Assembly: GCA_009377645.1 (NCBI GenBank)
Contig: WHTQ01000026.1
Location: 1 to 51,651, forward strand
DNA from: Micromonosporaceae bacterium
Lineage (GTDB): Bacteria; Actinomycetota; Actinomycetes; Mycobacteriales; Micromonosporaceae
Direction: 5' to 3'
DNA: 51,651 bases
Part shown: positions 24,588-32,298 of the stretch, one piece after another
Numbering within the stretch: position 1 is the first letter of the stretch
Layout of the letters: every line of letters begins with the position of its first letter
Position numbers and translations under genes: made by a program
Notes under the pieces: model-generated
The model's database searches: none
Seen by the model: only the letters and a program-made list of their open reading frames with translations
What the model was told of the DNA's origin: nothing

Positions 24588-25172
24588 GTGATCCAGGGAT
24601 CGCCGGACCCGACGCTGCTCAGCCGCGCCCAGCGGGGCGAGGCGAGCGCCATGACCACGCTGTTTGAGCTGCTCCGCCCAGGGGTAGTGCGCTACTGCCG
24701 GGCCCGGCTGGGGCCGGTCGGCGGCGGCTTCGCGACCGCCGACGACGTGGCCCAGGAGGTCTGCCTGGCGGTGTTCCGGGCCCTGCCGCGCTACCAGGAC
24801 CAGGGACGCCCGTTCTCGGCGTTCGTCTACGCGATCGCCTCGAACAAGGTGGCGGACGCCCGGCGGGCGGCCGCCCGGGACCCGTCGGTCGCTCCGATCG
24901 AGGGCCTGCCGGACCGGGCGGACCCGACCGCCGGCCCGGAGGAGCAGGCGGTCGCCTCCGAGGTGACCAGCCGGCTGACCGCGCTGCTGCTGCGGCTGCC
25001 GGACCGGCAGCGCGAGATCCTGGTGCTGCGGGTGGCGGTCGGGTTGCCGTCGGACGAGGTCGGTGCGGTGCTGGGGATGAGCGCGGCGGCGGTCCGGGTC
25101 AGCCAGTCCCGGGCGCTGGCCCGGTTACGTAGTCTGGCCCAGGACGTCTTCGACGAGGTGGCCGCGGCATGA
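24588..25172 (+). CDS. ECF sigma factor, SigD/ShbA-like
   Basis: The 194-residue sigma factor has region 2 (LFELLRPGVVRYCRARLG, ADDVAQEVCLAVFRALPRYQ, then PFSAFVYAIASNKVADARR) and region 4 (LLLRLPDRQREILVLRVAVG, then GAVLGMSAAAVRVSQSRALA). This matches the actinobacterial SigD/ShbA group, which in Streptomyces drives the principal sigma gene and in mycobacteria stationary-phase genes. The next gene encodes a one-span anti-sigma-like protein overlapping by ATGA, the usual arrangement. The GTG at 24588 is preferred because AGGCAGG precedes it; a longer frame runs into the 3' end of the previous gene. Confidence 0.85.
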   Translation: MIQGSPDPTLLSRAQRGEASAMTTLFELLRPGVVRYCRARLGPVGGGFATADDVAQEVCLAVFRALPRYQDQGRPFSAFVYAIASNKVADARRAAARDPSVAPIEGLPDRADPTAGPEEQAVASEVTSRLTALLLRLPDRQREILVLRVAVGLPSDEVGAVLGMSAAAVRVSQSRALARLRSLAQDVFDEVAAA

Positions 25173-25969
25173 CCGGACTGAAGCCGAACGCCCGCCAGCA
25201 GCAGCTGGATGACCGGCTGCTGGATGCGCTGGGTCGGGGCGACGAGCCGCCGGACGGCGCCGACCGGCTGGTGACCGGGCTGGCCGCCTGGCGTGGCGAC
25301 CTCGCCAGCCAGATCGCCCCGGCCACGCTCGACCTGGCCACCGTGCTCCCGGCCGCCCCGGTGCCGGACCGGCGCCGGTTCCGGTGGCGCCGGCTGGTGG
25401 CCGGTGCGGGTGCGGCGCTGGTGGTGGCCGGCGGCGGGGGAGCGGCCACGGTGGCGGCAGCGGCGGGGGCCGGCCCGGACAGCCCCCTCTGGCCGGTCAC
25501 CCGGCTGGTCTTCCCGGAGCGGGCCGAGGCCCGGATGGCGCAGCTGGCGGTCGAGGAGGTGGTGGCGCGGGCGCGGCAGGCCGCGGTCGAGCGCCGGTAC
25601 GCGGATGCCGGGCGGCTGCTCGGTGAGGCGGAGCAGCTGGTGGCGCAGGTGCCGGCGGCGACCGACCGGCAGCGGCTGCTGGCCGAGGTGGCGCAGGTGC
25701 GGGCGCTGCTCCCGGCCGGTGAGCCGCCGGCGGGTGAGCTGCCGCCGGCCGGTGAGCGGCTGCTCCCGGTGCCGGAGCCGGGCATCGACCCGGCGGTTCC
25801 GGAGCTGCCGCCGGCCGGCGGGCCGGCCCCTGACCCGGGCACGGTTCCCGATCCGGCCCCCGCCCCGGAGCCGTCCCCCGCCCCCGACCCCACCGACCCG
25901 GCACCCGAGCCCGAACCGGATCCCACCCTGCCGGTCCCCCCGCTGCCGTCGCTGCCCTCCCTGCGGTAG
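25169..25969 (+). CDS. Membrane anti-sigma factor (RsdA-like), Pro-rich C-terminus
   Basis: The 266-residue protein has a cytoplasmic N-terminal region (1-70) with a short acidic sigma-binding-like stretch, one membrane span (about 78-98: LVAGAGAALVVAGGGGAATV) and an external part. It begins GPDSPLWPVTRLVFPERAEA, the DUF5667-like motif found in these anti-sigma factors. The helical region 118-180 precedes a long Pro/Glu/Ala/Asp tail (about 185-266) that probably spans the cell wall. Position and 4-base overlap indicate it holds the SigD/ShbA-like factor at the membrane. Release by regulated proteolysis is known for such pairs and is inferred here. Confidence 0.8.
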   Translation: MTGLKPNARQQQLDDRLLDALGRGDEPPDGADRLVTGLAAWRGDLASQIAPATLDLATVLPAAPVPDRRRFRWRRLVAGAGAALVVAGGGGAATVAAAAGAGPDSPLWPVTRLVFPERAEARMAQLAVEEVVARARQAAVERRYADAGRLLGEAEQLVAQVPAATDRQRLLAEVAQVRALLPAGEPPAGELPPAGERLLPVPEPGIDPAVPELPPAGGPAPDPGTVPDPAPAPEPSPAPDPTDPAPEPEPDPTLPVPPLPSLPSLR

Positions 25970-25993
25970 CGTCCGCCCGCCTCCCACACCTTT

Positions 25994-26076
25994 CACCGTC
26001 GATCTTGGACTTTTGGTGGCGGATATTCGCTGCTATGTCCGACATGTTGCCCGCCACAAGTCCAAGATCGACGGTG
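25994..26076. repeat. 83-bp inverted-repeat element (REP/MITE-like)
   Basis: CACCGTCGATCTTGGACTT (25994-26012) and its exact complement (26058-26076) form a 19-bp stem. After a 3-base bulge the pairing continues through GTGGCGG. The loop region carries no gene. From memory, related repeats with a CGATCTTGGACTTTTGG-type core recur between genes in Micromonospora-like genomes, so this is probably a dispersed palindromic element. It may also act as a bidirectional terminator after the anti-sigma gene. Confidence 0.7.
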
Positions 26077-26124
26077 CTCTTGGGGTGGGTGTTGCGCGGG
26101 GGCCGCCGGTCGCGATATCCCTAC

Positions 26125-27399
26125 ATGCCGGCGACTACCACCCCGCGACTTTGCTTCCCGGTCGCGGCGGCGGTCGGTGTGCTGGCATGGCTGGCGGTCC
26201 TGACCGCGGCCGATCCGGTCTGGTCGGCCGCCCCGCTGCTGCGCGCCGGGGCGCAGCCGGGCGGCAGCCAGACCGAGCGGTTGCAGTTCACGTATGGCGT
26301 GGACAGCAGCTCCTGGTTCTGGCAGCGACAGCAGGACGAGGAGCTGGCGGTCGGGACCGCCAGCCAACGTGTGTCCGTGCCGAACCCGCAGAGCCCGGCG
26401 ACCCTGCCGGTGGCGGTCGAGGCGGGCGAGCCGACCAAGCTGGCCGCGCTCCGGTTCGACCTGGCCGGGCGGGACGTGCCGGAGGGCTCGACGGTCACCG
26501 GGTTCCTGCTCACCGTCGCCGAAGGCACCGAGCCCGGCGACACCGTACCGACCGTCAACCCGCTCGGTCGCGAGCTGCGGGCGTGCCGGGCCGACGCTGC
26601 CTGGAGCCCGGGCGAGGCCGACCTGTGGGAGGCCCGCCCGGAGCAGGCCGACGCGTGCGTGACCGGGGTCCGGACCGAGGCCGAGGTGGACCCGGAGGCC
26701 GAGCCGGACCCGGAGGGCGGCGAGCTGGCCGCCACCTGGACGTTCGATCTGGCGTCGCTGGCCGGCGACTGGGGCGAGGACCCGTTCGCCAACCACGGGG
26801 TGGTGCTCGGTCCGGTGCTACCGGACGACGCCGGCCCGACCGAGACCTGGCAGGTGAACCTGCTGCTCCCCCGGCGCGACGACCCGAACACCCCGGTGGA
26901 CGAGTACGAGCAGACCGCCGGCCGCACCGTCGTCGAGCTGGCGTACCTCCCTGGTGAGGCCGCGGGTCAGGAACCGGGTGGGGAACCCGGCTCCGGGGCG
27001 CCGCCGGCGCCGGCCGGCGGGGCGGGCGACGTCGGCGGTTCGCCGGGTCGGCTCGACGGTGCCGGTGGCGTGCCCGATCCGGGTGCGCCACCCGAGGCGG
27101 GGGACCCGTCCGAGGCGGGTTCCCCGCCGGCGTCGGAGCAGCCGGTGCCGGTGGCCCAGCCGTTCGCGCCCCGGCCCCCGTGGTACGTGTGGCTGCTGAT
27201 CCCGGCGGCGTTGCTGGCGGTGATGCTGGTACGCGGAGCGCTGGTGGAGGAGCCGGCCACCGCCCGCCCGGGCGGGGTGATCGAGACCATCCGGCGCCGC
27301 AACACGCGTCGCCGCGGCGGGGAGCTGCCGGTGCCGGCGAGCCTGCCGGCCCGGCTGGCGGCGACCTTCACCCGTCTCGGGGGGAGGTCGGCCGGTTGA
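26125..27399 (+). CDS. Exported, C-terminally anchored DNRLRE-like protein heading an ABC importer operon
   Basis: The 424-residue protein has an N-terminal signal (about 8-30: FPVAAAVGVLAWLAVLTAAD) and an extracellular beta domain (about 45-275), with blocks KLAALRFDLAGRDVPEGSTV and ADLWEARPEQADACVTGV that resemble DNRLRE/F5-8-type carbohydrate-associated modules. A Gly/Pro-rich linker (280-350), a C-terminal span (about 358-378: WYVWLLIPAALLAVMLVRGA) and a short basic cytoplasmic tail follow. Its stop overlaps the start of the binding-protein gene (TGATG). The start is the ATG at 26125; the frame upstream lies inside the palindromic element. It is probably a surface accessory of the transporter, but function is unknown. 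Confidence 0.75.
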   Translation: MPATTTPRLCFPVAAAVGVLAWLAVLTAADPVWSAAPLLRAGAQPGGSQTERLQFTYGVDSSSWFWQRQQDEELAVGTASQRVSVPNPQSPATLPVAVEAGEPTKLAALRFDLAGRDVPEGSTVTGFLLTVAEGTEPGDTVPTVNPLGRELRACRADAAWSPGEADLWEARPEQADACVTGVRTEAEVDPEAEPDPEGGELAATWTFDLASLAGDWGEDPFANHGVVLGPVLPDDAGPTETWQVNLLLPRRDDPNTPVDEYEQTAGRTVVELAYLPGEAAGQEPGGEPGSGAPPAPAGGAGDVGGSPGRLDGAGGVPDPGAPPEAGDPSEAGSPPASEQPVPVAQPFAPRPPWYVWLLIPAALLAVMLVRGALVEEPATARPGGVIETIRRRNTRRRGGELPVPASLPARLAATFTRLGGRSAG

Positions 27400-28814
27400 T
27401 GACGCGGCGCGGAACCCTGGCGGTGGTGGCGGCGCTGGTGCTGCTGCTGCCCGCCGGCTGCGGCCAGTATCCGGGGGTACGCGAGAACCTGGCCGGTCAG
27501 CGCGGCTCGGACGGGCTGGGCGGCGACGGGACCGGCGTCGGGGCCGGCGCCCCGGGAACCGGTGGACCAGGAACCGAAGGCGGCCCCGGGGACGCCAGTG
27601 ACGGGGGTGGCGCCCCCGGGGCCGGCTCGGGTGGGAACGGCAGTGGCGGCGGGCAGTCCGGCGGCGGCGGCGACGGCGGTGGCTCGGGCGGCGGTGACAG
27701 CACCGGGGTGACCGCGGACCGGATCACGATCGGGATCCACGCCCCGCTGACCGGTGCGGCGCCGCTGCGGCAGGAGTCGTTCGACGCCGGCAAGGACCTC
27801 TACTGGCGGCACGGCAACGGCGGTGACCCGGTCACCATCCATGGCCGGCAGGTCGAGGTGATCTTCGCGGACGACCGGTACCGGCCCTCCCACGCCCGGC
27901 AGGTCTGCCAGCAGATGGCCGAGCAGGGGGAGGCGTTCCTGCTGATCGGCGGGGGCGGCACCGACCAGATCCAGTCCTGCGCGCAGTACGCCGCCAGCCG
28001 CGGCGTCCCGTACCTGTCCGCCGGGGTGACCGAGCTGGGCCTGCGCCGGCTGCGCAGCTACTTCGCGGCCTCCCAGTCCTACCCGCAGCAGGCCCGGCTG
28101 CTGGCCGACTACATCCGCAAGGAGCTGGGCGTCACCGACGCTTCCCGGGTGGCGGCGGTGATCACCAACACCCCGAACTTCGACGACGCCACCGAGGCCT
28201 TCCAGCGGGCCTTCCCCGGCGTACGGGTGTTCCGCCCGGACAAGAACGAGAACGGCGGCAGCACCGCCGGAAACCTGTGCACCGGCCCGAACGCGAACTT
28301 CGACGTGGTGTTCCCGCTGGTCGCCCCGACCTTCTACCTGGAGATGGCGGCGGCCGCCGCCTGCCGGCCGCAGTACGCGGGGGTCGGGGTGAGCATGGGC
28401 CTGGACCAGGTCGCCTCGGTCGGCTGCGAGGCCGGACGGTCCACCGAGAACGCCCGATTCTTCTCGCCGGCACCGTCCTTCGAGGATGCCCGGCAGGGGC
28501 GGTGGGACGACCAGTTCATGCGGGCCGCCGCGGCCGCCGGGGTGACCCCGGACGACATCATGTGGCTGCTGTGGGGTCAGTCGAAGGCGCTGCACGCGTT
28601 GCTGGACAACGCCGGTCAGCAGCTGACCCGGGAACGGTTCATCGCCCGGACCGAGAACGCCCGGGTCCGGACCGGCGTGTTCCCGGAGCTGCGCTACACC
28701 CCGTCCGACCACTTCGGAGCCCAGGAGGTACACGTGCTGCGGAACGTCTGCCAGCGCCGCGGTGGCGCGGCCGGCTACTACGTCACCGAGCACGCGTTCG
28801 TCCGGTCCTTCTAG
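27399..28814 (+). CDS. ABC transporter substrate-binding lipoprotein, Leu/Ile/Val type
   Basis: The 471-residue precursor carries a lipoprotein signal with lipobox LPAGC (Cys about 21), then a remarkably long Gly/Ser-rich linker (about 35-105). The Peripla_BP_6 fold follows: RITIGIHAPLTGAAPLRQES at the start, VEVIFADDRYRPSHARQVCQ, FLLIGGGGTDQIQSCAQYAA and GVPYLSAGVTELGLRRL. It would capture an extracellular solute and deliver it to the permeases encoded next. Family ligands include branched-chain amino acids, amides, urea and aromatic acids; binding residues do not settle which. It is larger than LivJ (about 370 residues), mainly because of the linker. Confidence 0.88.
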   Translation: MTRRGTLAVVAALVLLLPAGCGQYPGVRENLAGQRGSDGLGGDGTGVGAGAPGTGGPGTEGGPGDASDGGGAPGAGSGGNGSGGGQSGGGGDGGGSGGGDSTGVTADRITIGIHAPLTGAAPLRQESFDAGKDLYWRHGNGGDPVTIHGRQVEVIFADDRYRPSHARQVCQQMAEQGEAFLLIGGGGTDQIQSCAQYAASRGVPYLSAGVTELGLRRLRSYFAASQSYPQQARLLADYIRKELGVTDASRVAAVITNTPNFDDATEAFQRAFPGVRVFRPDKNENGGSTAGNLCTGPNANFDVVFPLVAPTFYLEMAAAAACRPQYAGVGVSMGLDQVASVGCEAGRSTENARFFSPAPSFEDARQGRWDDQFMRAAAAAGVTPDDIMWLLWGQSKALHALLDNAGQQLTRERFIARTENARVRTGVFPELRYTPSDHFGAQEVHVLRNVCQRRGGAAGYYVTEHAFVRSF

Positions 28815-28825
28815 GTCGCGCCGGG

Positions 28826-29695
28826 ATGTGGACGTTCCTGGTCCAGGGGGTGTTCCAGGGCGCGGTCTACGGGCTGCTGGCGGTCGGCCTGGTCCTGGTC
28901 TACAAGGGAACCAGAGTGTTCAACTTCGCCCAGGGCGAGTTCGGCTCGGTGGCCGCGTTCGTGACCTGGGGGCTGCTGCTGCACACCGCCGTCCCGTACC
29001 TGGTGGCGTTCGTGGGCGGCCTGCTCGCGGCGGTGGCGATGGGGCTGCTGGTGGAGCGGGCGGTGGTGCGGCCGCTGTTCGCCGCCTCGCGGCTGATCCT
29101 GCTGGTCGCCACGGTGGGGGTGGCGCTGCTGGCGATCGCGCTCACCGTGCTGGCGGCGCAGCCGCAGGCCCGGGTGCTGCCGCCGGCGGTGGCCGGTGAG
29201 CCGATCACGGTGGCCGGCGCCAGCGTGCTGCCGCAGCAGATCCTGGTGCTGGTGGCGCTGGCCGCGGTGGCGGCCGGGCTGGCCGGGTTCTTCCGCACCG
29301 ACCTCGGGCTGGCGGTGCTCGCGGTCTCGCAGGACCCTGTCGCCACCCGGGTGGTCGGGATCAACCCGGTGATGCTCTCGCGGGTGATCTGGGGGCTGGC
29401 GGCCGGGCTGGGCGGGCTGGCCGGGCTGCTGCAGGCTCCGGTCGGCATCTTCACCCCCGGGTTCATGACCGCCACCACGCTGCTACCGGCGTTCGCCGCC
29501 GCGGTGCTGGGCGGGATGACCAGCCTGCCGGGCGCGTTCGCCGGCGGGGTGGCGATCGGGGTGGCCCAGAACCTGGGGATCTACCTGCTCGGGCAGCAGC
29601 TGGCGGTGCCGGGCGCCGCCGAGCTGACCGTCTTCGGGCTGCTGCTGGCAGTGCTGCTGGTGCGCCCGCAGGGGCTGCTGGGGAAGGCGGCCTGA
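28826..29695 (+). CDS. Branched-chain amino acid ABC permease, LivH type
   Basis: The 289-residue permease has the LivH layout: an N-terminal span with FLVQGVFQGAVYGLLAVGLV, the hallmark GTRVFNFAQGEFGSVAAFVT, about eight spans in all, and the cytoplasmic coupling loop AVSQDPVATRVVGINPVMLS that contacts the ATPases. It pairs with the LivM-type permease starting two bases downstream. The start is the ATG at 28826, eleven bases after the binding-protein stop; the longer frame upstream overlaps that gene and has no family match. Confidence 0.9.
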   Translation: MWTFLVQGVFQGAVYGLLAVGLVLVYKGTRVFNFAQGEFGSVAAFVTWGLLLHTAVPYLVAFVGGLLAAVAMGLLVERAVVRPLFAASRLILLVATVGVALLAIALTVLAAQPQARVLPPAVAGEPITVAGASVLPQQILVLVALAAVAAGLAGFFRTDLGLAVLAVSQDPVATRVVGINPVMLSRVIWGLAAGLGGLAGLLQAPVGIFTPGFMTATTLLPAFAAAVLGGMTSLPGAFAGGVAIGVAQNLGIYLLGQQLAVPGAAELTVFGLLLAVLLVRPQGLLGKAA

Positions 29696-29696
29696 G

Positions 29697-30794
29697 GTGG
29701 CCGCCACCGCCGCGCCCCGGTCTCCCGCCACGATCGCGCCTGCGCCCCCCACGCTGGCCGTGCCGCTGCCGCTGGCCGGCCTGCTGGCCCGGGCGGTGGT
29801 CGCCGGCCTGGTCGCCGCCGCGGTGCTGGTGCCGCCGCTGCTGGCCGGCTCGGTCTGGCAGCAGCGGATCGCGCTGGCCGCGATCTACGCGGTGATCGGC
29901 CTTTCGGTGAACGTGCTCACCGGCCACGCCGGGCAGATCTCACTCGGGCACCAGGCGTTCGTCGGGATCGGCGCGTTCACCTCCGCGTACCTGTCATTCC
30001 GGCTGGCCGCTGGCTTCCCGGTGGCGGTGCTGGTCGCGGCCGCCACCGGCGCGGCGCTGGCCGGGGTGCTGGGCCTGGCCGCGCTCCGGATCCGGGGGCT
30101 CTACCTGGCGCTGGTCACGCTCGCGTTCGGGCTGACCGCCGAGACCACGCTGTTCAACTGGCGCGCGTTCACCGGTGGTGGGGCGGGGGCGGAGGCGCCC
30201 CGGCCGGCACTGGTCGGCACCGACCTCCGGTACAGCTACCTGTGCCTGGCGGTGCTCGGGCTGGTGCTGCTGCTGGACTGGCGGCTGGTCCGGACCAAGG
30301 CCGGCCGGGCGTTCGTGGTGCTGCGCGGCGACGAGCGGGTGGCGGCCACCCTCGGGGTCAACGTCACCGGCTACAAGCTGCTGGCGTTCGTGCTCAGTGG
30401 ACTGCTGGCGGGGCTGGCCGGGGCGCTGTTCGCGCACTGGAGCCAGGTGGTGCAGGCGCTCGACTTCGACTTCCAGATCGCGCTGGTGTGGGTGGTGATG
30501 GCAGTGGTCGGCGGGCTTCGGTCGCGGGCCGGGGTGGTGCTCGCCTCGGCCTTCTTCGCGCTGCTCCCGACCGTGCTCCCGGAGCTGCTGACCGCTTCCC
30601 CGGTGCAGCCGCCGTTCCTGAACGAGGCGGTCTACCACGTGCTGCCGCCGTTCGTGGCGGTGGTGCTGTTGCTGCTGACCCTGATCCTGGTGCCGGGAGG
30701 GGTGGGCCAGCTGCTGCTCCCGGTGCGGCGGTGGCTGGCCGGCGGCCGGCTGCGCACCGGCCGGTCCGCACCCCAGGCTGGTGACGGCGGATGA
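29697..30794 (+). CDS. Branched-chain amino acid ABC permease, LivM type
   Basis: The 365-residue permease has about ten hydrophobic segments and the LivM motifs GLSVNVLTGHAGQISLGHQA, RIRGLYLALVTLAFG and the coupling loop VLRGDERVAATLGVNVTGYK. It forms the membrane channel with the LivH-type protein. The GTG start follows the LivH stop directly, and the stop overlaps the ATG of the first ATPase gene (ATGA). Confidence 0.9.
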   Translation: MAATAAPRSPATIAPAPPTLAVPLPLAGLLARAVVAGLVAAAVLVPPLLAGSVWQQRIALAAIYAVIGLSVNVLTGHAGQISLGHQAFVGIGAFTSAYLSFRLAAGFPVAVLVAAATGAALAGVLGLAALRIRGLYLALVTLAFGLTAETTLFNWRAFTGGGAGAEAPRPALVGTDLRYSYLCLAVLGLVLLLDWRLVRTKAGRAFVVLRGDERVAATLGVNVTGYKLLAFVLSGLLAGLAGALFAHWSQVVQALDFDFQIALVWVVMAVVGGLRSRAGVVLASAFFALLPTVLPELLTASPVQPPFLNEAVYHVLPPFVAVVLLLLTLILVPGGVGQLLLPVRRWLAGGRLRTGRSAPQAGDGG

Positions 30795-31567
30795 CCGGGT
30801 TGCTGGAGGTACGCGCGCTGAGCCTGCGGTTCGGCGGCCTGCAGGTGCTCGACGCGGTCGACCTCGACCTGCCGGAGGGGATGGTGGTCGGCCTGATCGG
30901 GCCGAACGGCGCCGGCAAGACCTCGCTTTTCAACTGCCTGACTGGCAGCTACCGGCCGCAGCAGGGCACGGTCCGGTTCCGGGGCCGGGACATCTCCGGC
31001 CTTCCTACCCACCGGCGGGCGGCGCTCGGGATCGCCCGGACCTGGCAGAACCTCGGGGTGGTGGGCGGGCTGACGGTCGCCGACAACGTGCTGCTGGCCC
31101 GGCACCAGCATGCCGGCTACCACGCGCTGGCCGGGCTGCTCGGCCTGCCGGGCACCGGCCGGCGGGAGCGGGAGCTGCGGCGCGACACCGAGGAGGTGCT
31201 GGACTATCTGGACCTGCGCCAGTACGCGGCCGAGCCGGTCGACGGCCTGCCATACGGGATCCAGAAGCGGTGCGACCTGGCGATGGCGCTGGCCACCGAC
31301 CCGGAGCTGCTGCTGCTGGACGAGCCCTCCTCCGGGATGGGGCCGGAGGAGGCGCACCAGCTCGGCGCCACCCTCGCCGAGCTGACCGGGCAGCTGCGGC
31401 TGACCGTCCTGATGATCGAGCACCACGTGCCACTGGTGGTGGCGATCTGCGACTACGTGTACGTCCTCAACGTCGGGCAGCTGCTGGCCCAGGGAGAGCC
31501 GGCGAAGATCCAGCAGCACCCGGACGTGGTGGCGGCCTATCTGGGGGAGCCCGATGGCGCTGCTTGA
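30791..31567 (+). CDS. Branched-chain amino acid ABC ATPase, LivG type
   Basis: The 258-residue ATPase shows Walker A GPNGAGKTSLFN, the LivG-type signature LPYGIQKRCDLAMAL (in place of LSGGQ), Walker B LLLLDEPSSGMG and an H-loop EHHVPLV. It ends with the LivG C-terminal helix (PDVVAAYLGEP). It powers the LivH/LivM-type channel with the second ATPase, whose start overlaps this gene by 14 bases. Confidence 0.93.
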   Translation: MTGLLEVRALSLRFGGLQVLDAVDLDLPEGMVVGLIGPNGAGKTSLFNCLTGSYRPQQGTVRFRGRDISGLPTHRRAALGIARTWQNLGVVGGLTVADNVLLARHQHAGYHALAGLLGLPGTGRRERELRRDTEEVLDYLDLRQYAAEPVDGLPYGIQKRCDLAMALATDPELLLLDEPSSGMGPEEAHQLGATLAELTGQLRLTVLMIEHHVPLVVAICDYVYVLNVGQLLAQGEPAKIQQHPDVVAAYLGEPDGAA

Positions 31568-32285
31568 GGTCCGGGACCTGCGGGCCGGGTACGGGTCGGT
31601 GCCGGTGCTGCACGGCGTCACGCTGGACGTCGAGGAGGGCTCCAACGCGGTGCTGGTCGGGCTGAACGGCGCCGGCAAGACCACCACCCTGCTGGCGCTG
31701 GCCGGGCTGCTGGCGAGCGAGAGCGGTGAGATCTGGTTCGACGGGCAGCGGCTGGACGGGCTGGACGCCCGGCGCCGGGTCCGCCGCGGTGTGGTCCTGG
31801 TGCCGGAGGGCCGGCGGGTGTTCCCGGCCCTGACGGTGGCGCAGAACCTGCGACTGGGGGCCTGGCCGCGGCGGCGGCAGCGGCGGCTGGTCGGCACCGC
31901 GCTGGCCCGGGTGCACGGGCTGTTCCCAGTGCTGGCCGAGCGCCGGCACCAGCTCGCCGGCACCCTGTCCGGCGGGGAGCAGCAGATGCTGGCGATCGGC
32001 CGCGGGCTGATGGCCGGCCCCCGGCTGCTGCTGGTCGACGAGGCCTCGCTGGGCCTGTCGCCGAAGCTGGTGGCGGAGGTGTTCGCGGCGGTCCGCCAGA
32101 TCAATGCCGACGGCGTGACGGTGCTGATGGTGGAGCAGAACGCCGGCGTGCTGGCCGGGGCGGACCGGGCGTTCGTGCTGCAGAAGGGCCGGGTGGTGTT
32201 CGCGGGCGCCGGAGGCGATGCCATGCAGAAGACGCTATGGACTGCGTACTTCGGCGATCCGCTGGCCGAGCCGGGCCGCCGATGA
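31554..32285 (+). CDS. Branched-chain amino acid ABC ATPase, LivF type
   Basis: The 243-residue ATPase has Walker A GLNGAGKTTTLLALAG, a Q-loop region ending in LVPEGRRVFPALTVAQNLRL, signature LSGGEQQMLAIGRGL, Walker B LLLVDEASLGLSP and an H-loop (VEQNAG). VPEGRRVFPALTVAQNL is characteristic of LivF. It is the last transporter gene of the operon; the next gene has its own strong ribosome site 14 bases downstream and may still be co-transcribed. Confidence 0.93.
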   Translation: MALLEVRDLRAGYGSVPVLHGVTLDVEEGSNAVLVGLNGAGKTTTLLALAGLLASESGEIWFDGQRLDGLDARRRVRRGVVLVPEGRRVFPALTVAQNLRLGAWPRRRQRRLVGTALARVHGLFPVLAERRHQLAGTLSGGEQQMLAIGRGLMAGPRLLLVDEASLGLSPKLVAEVFAAVRQINADGVTVLMVEQNAGVLAGADRAFVLQKGRVVFAGAGGDAMQKTLWTAYFGDPLAEPGRR

Positions 32286-32298
32286 TCGGAGGAGACAC

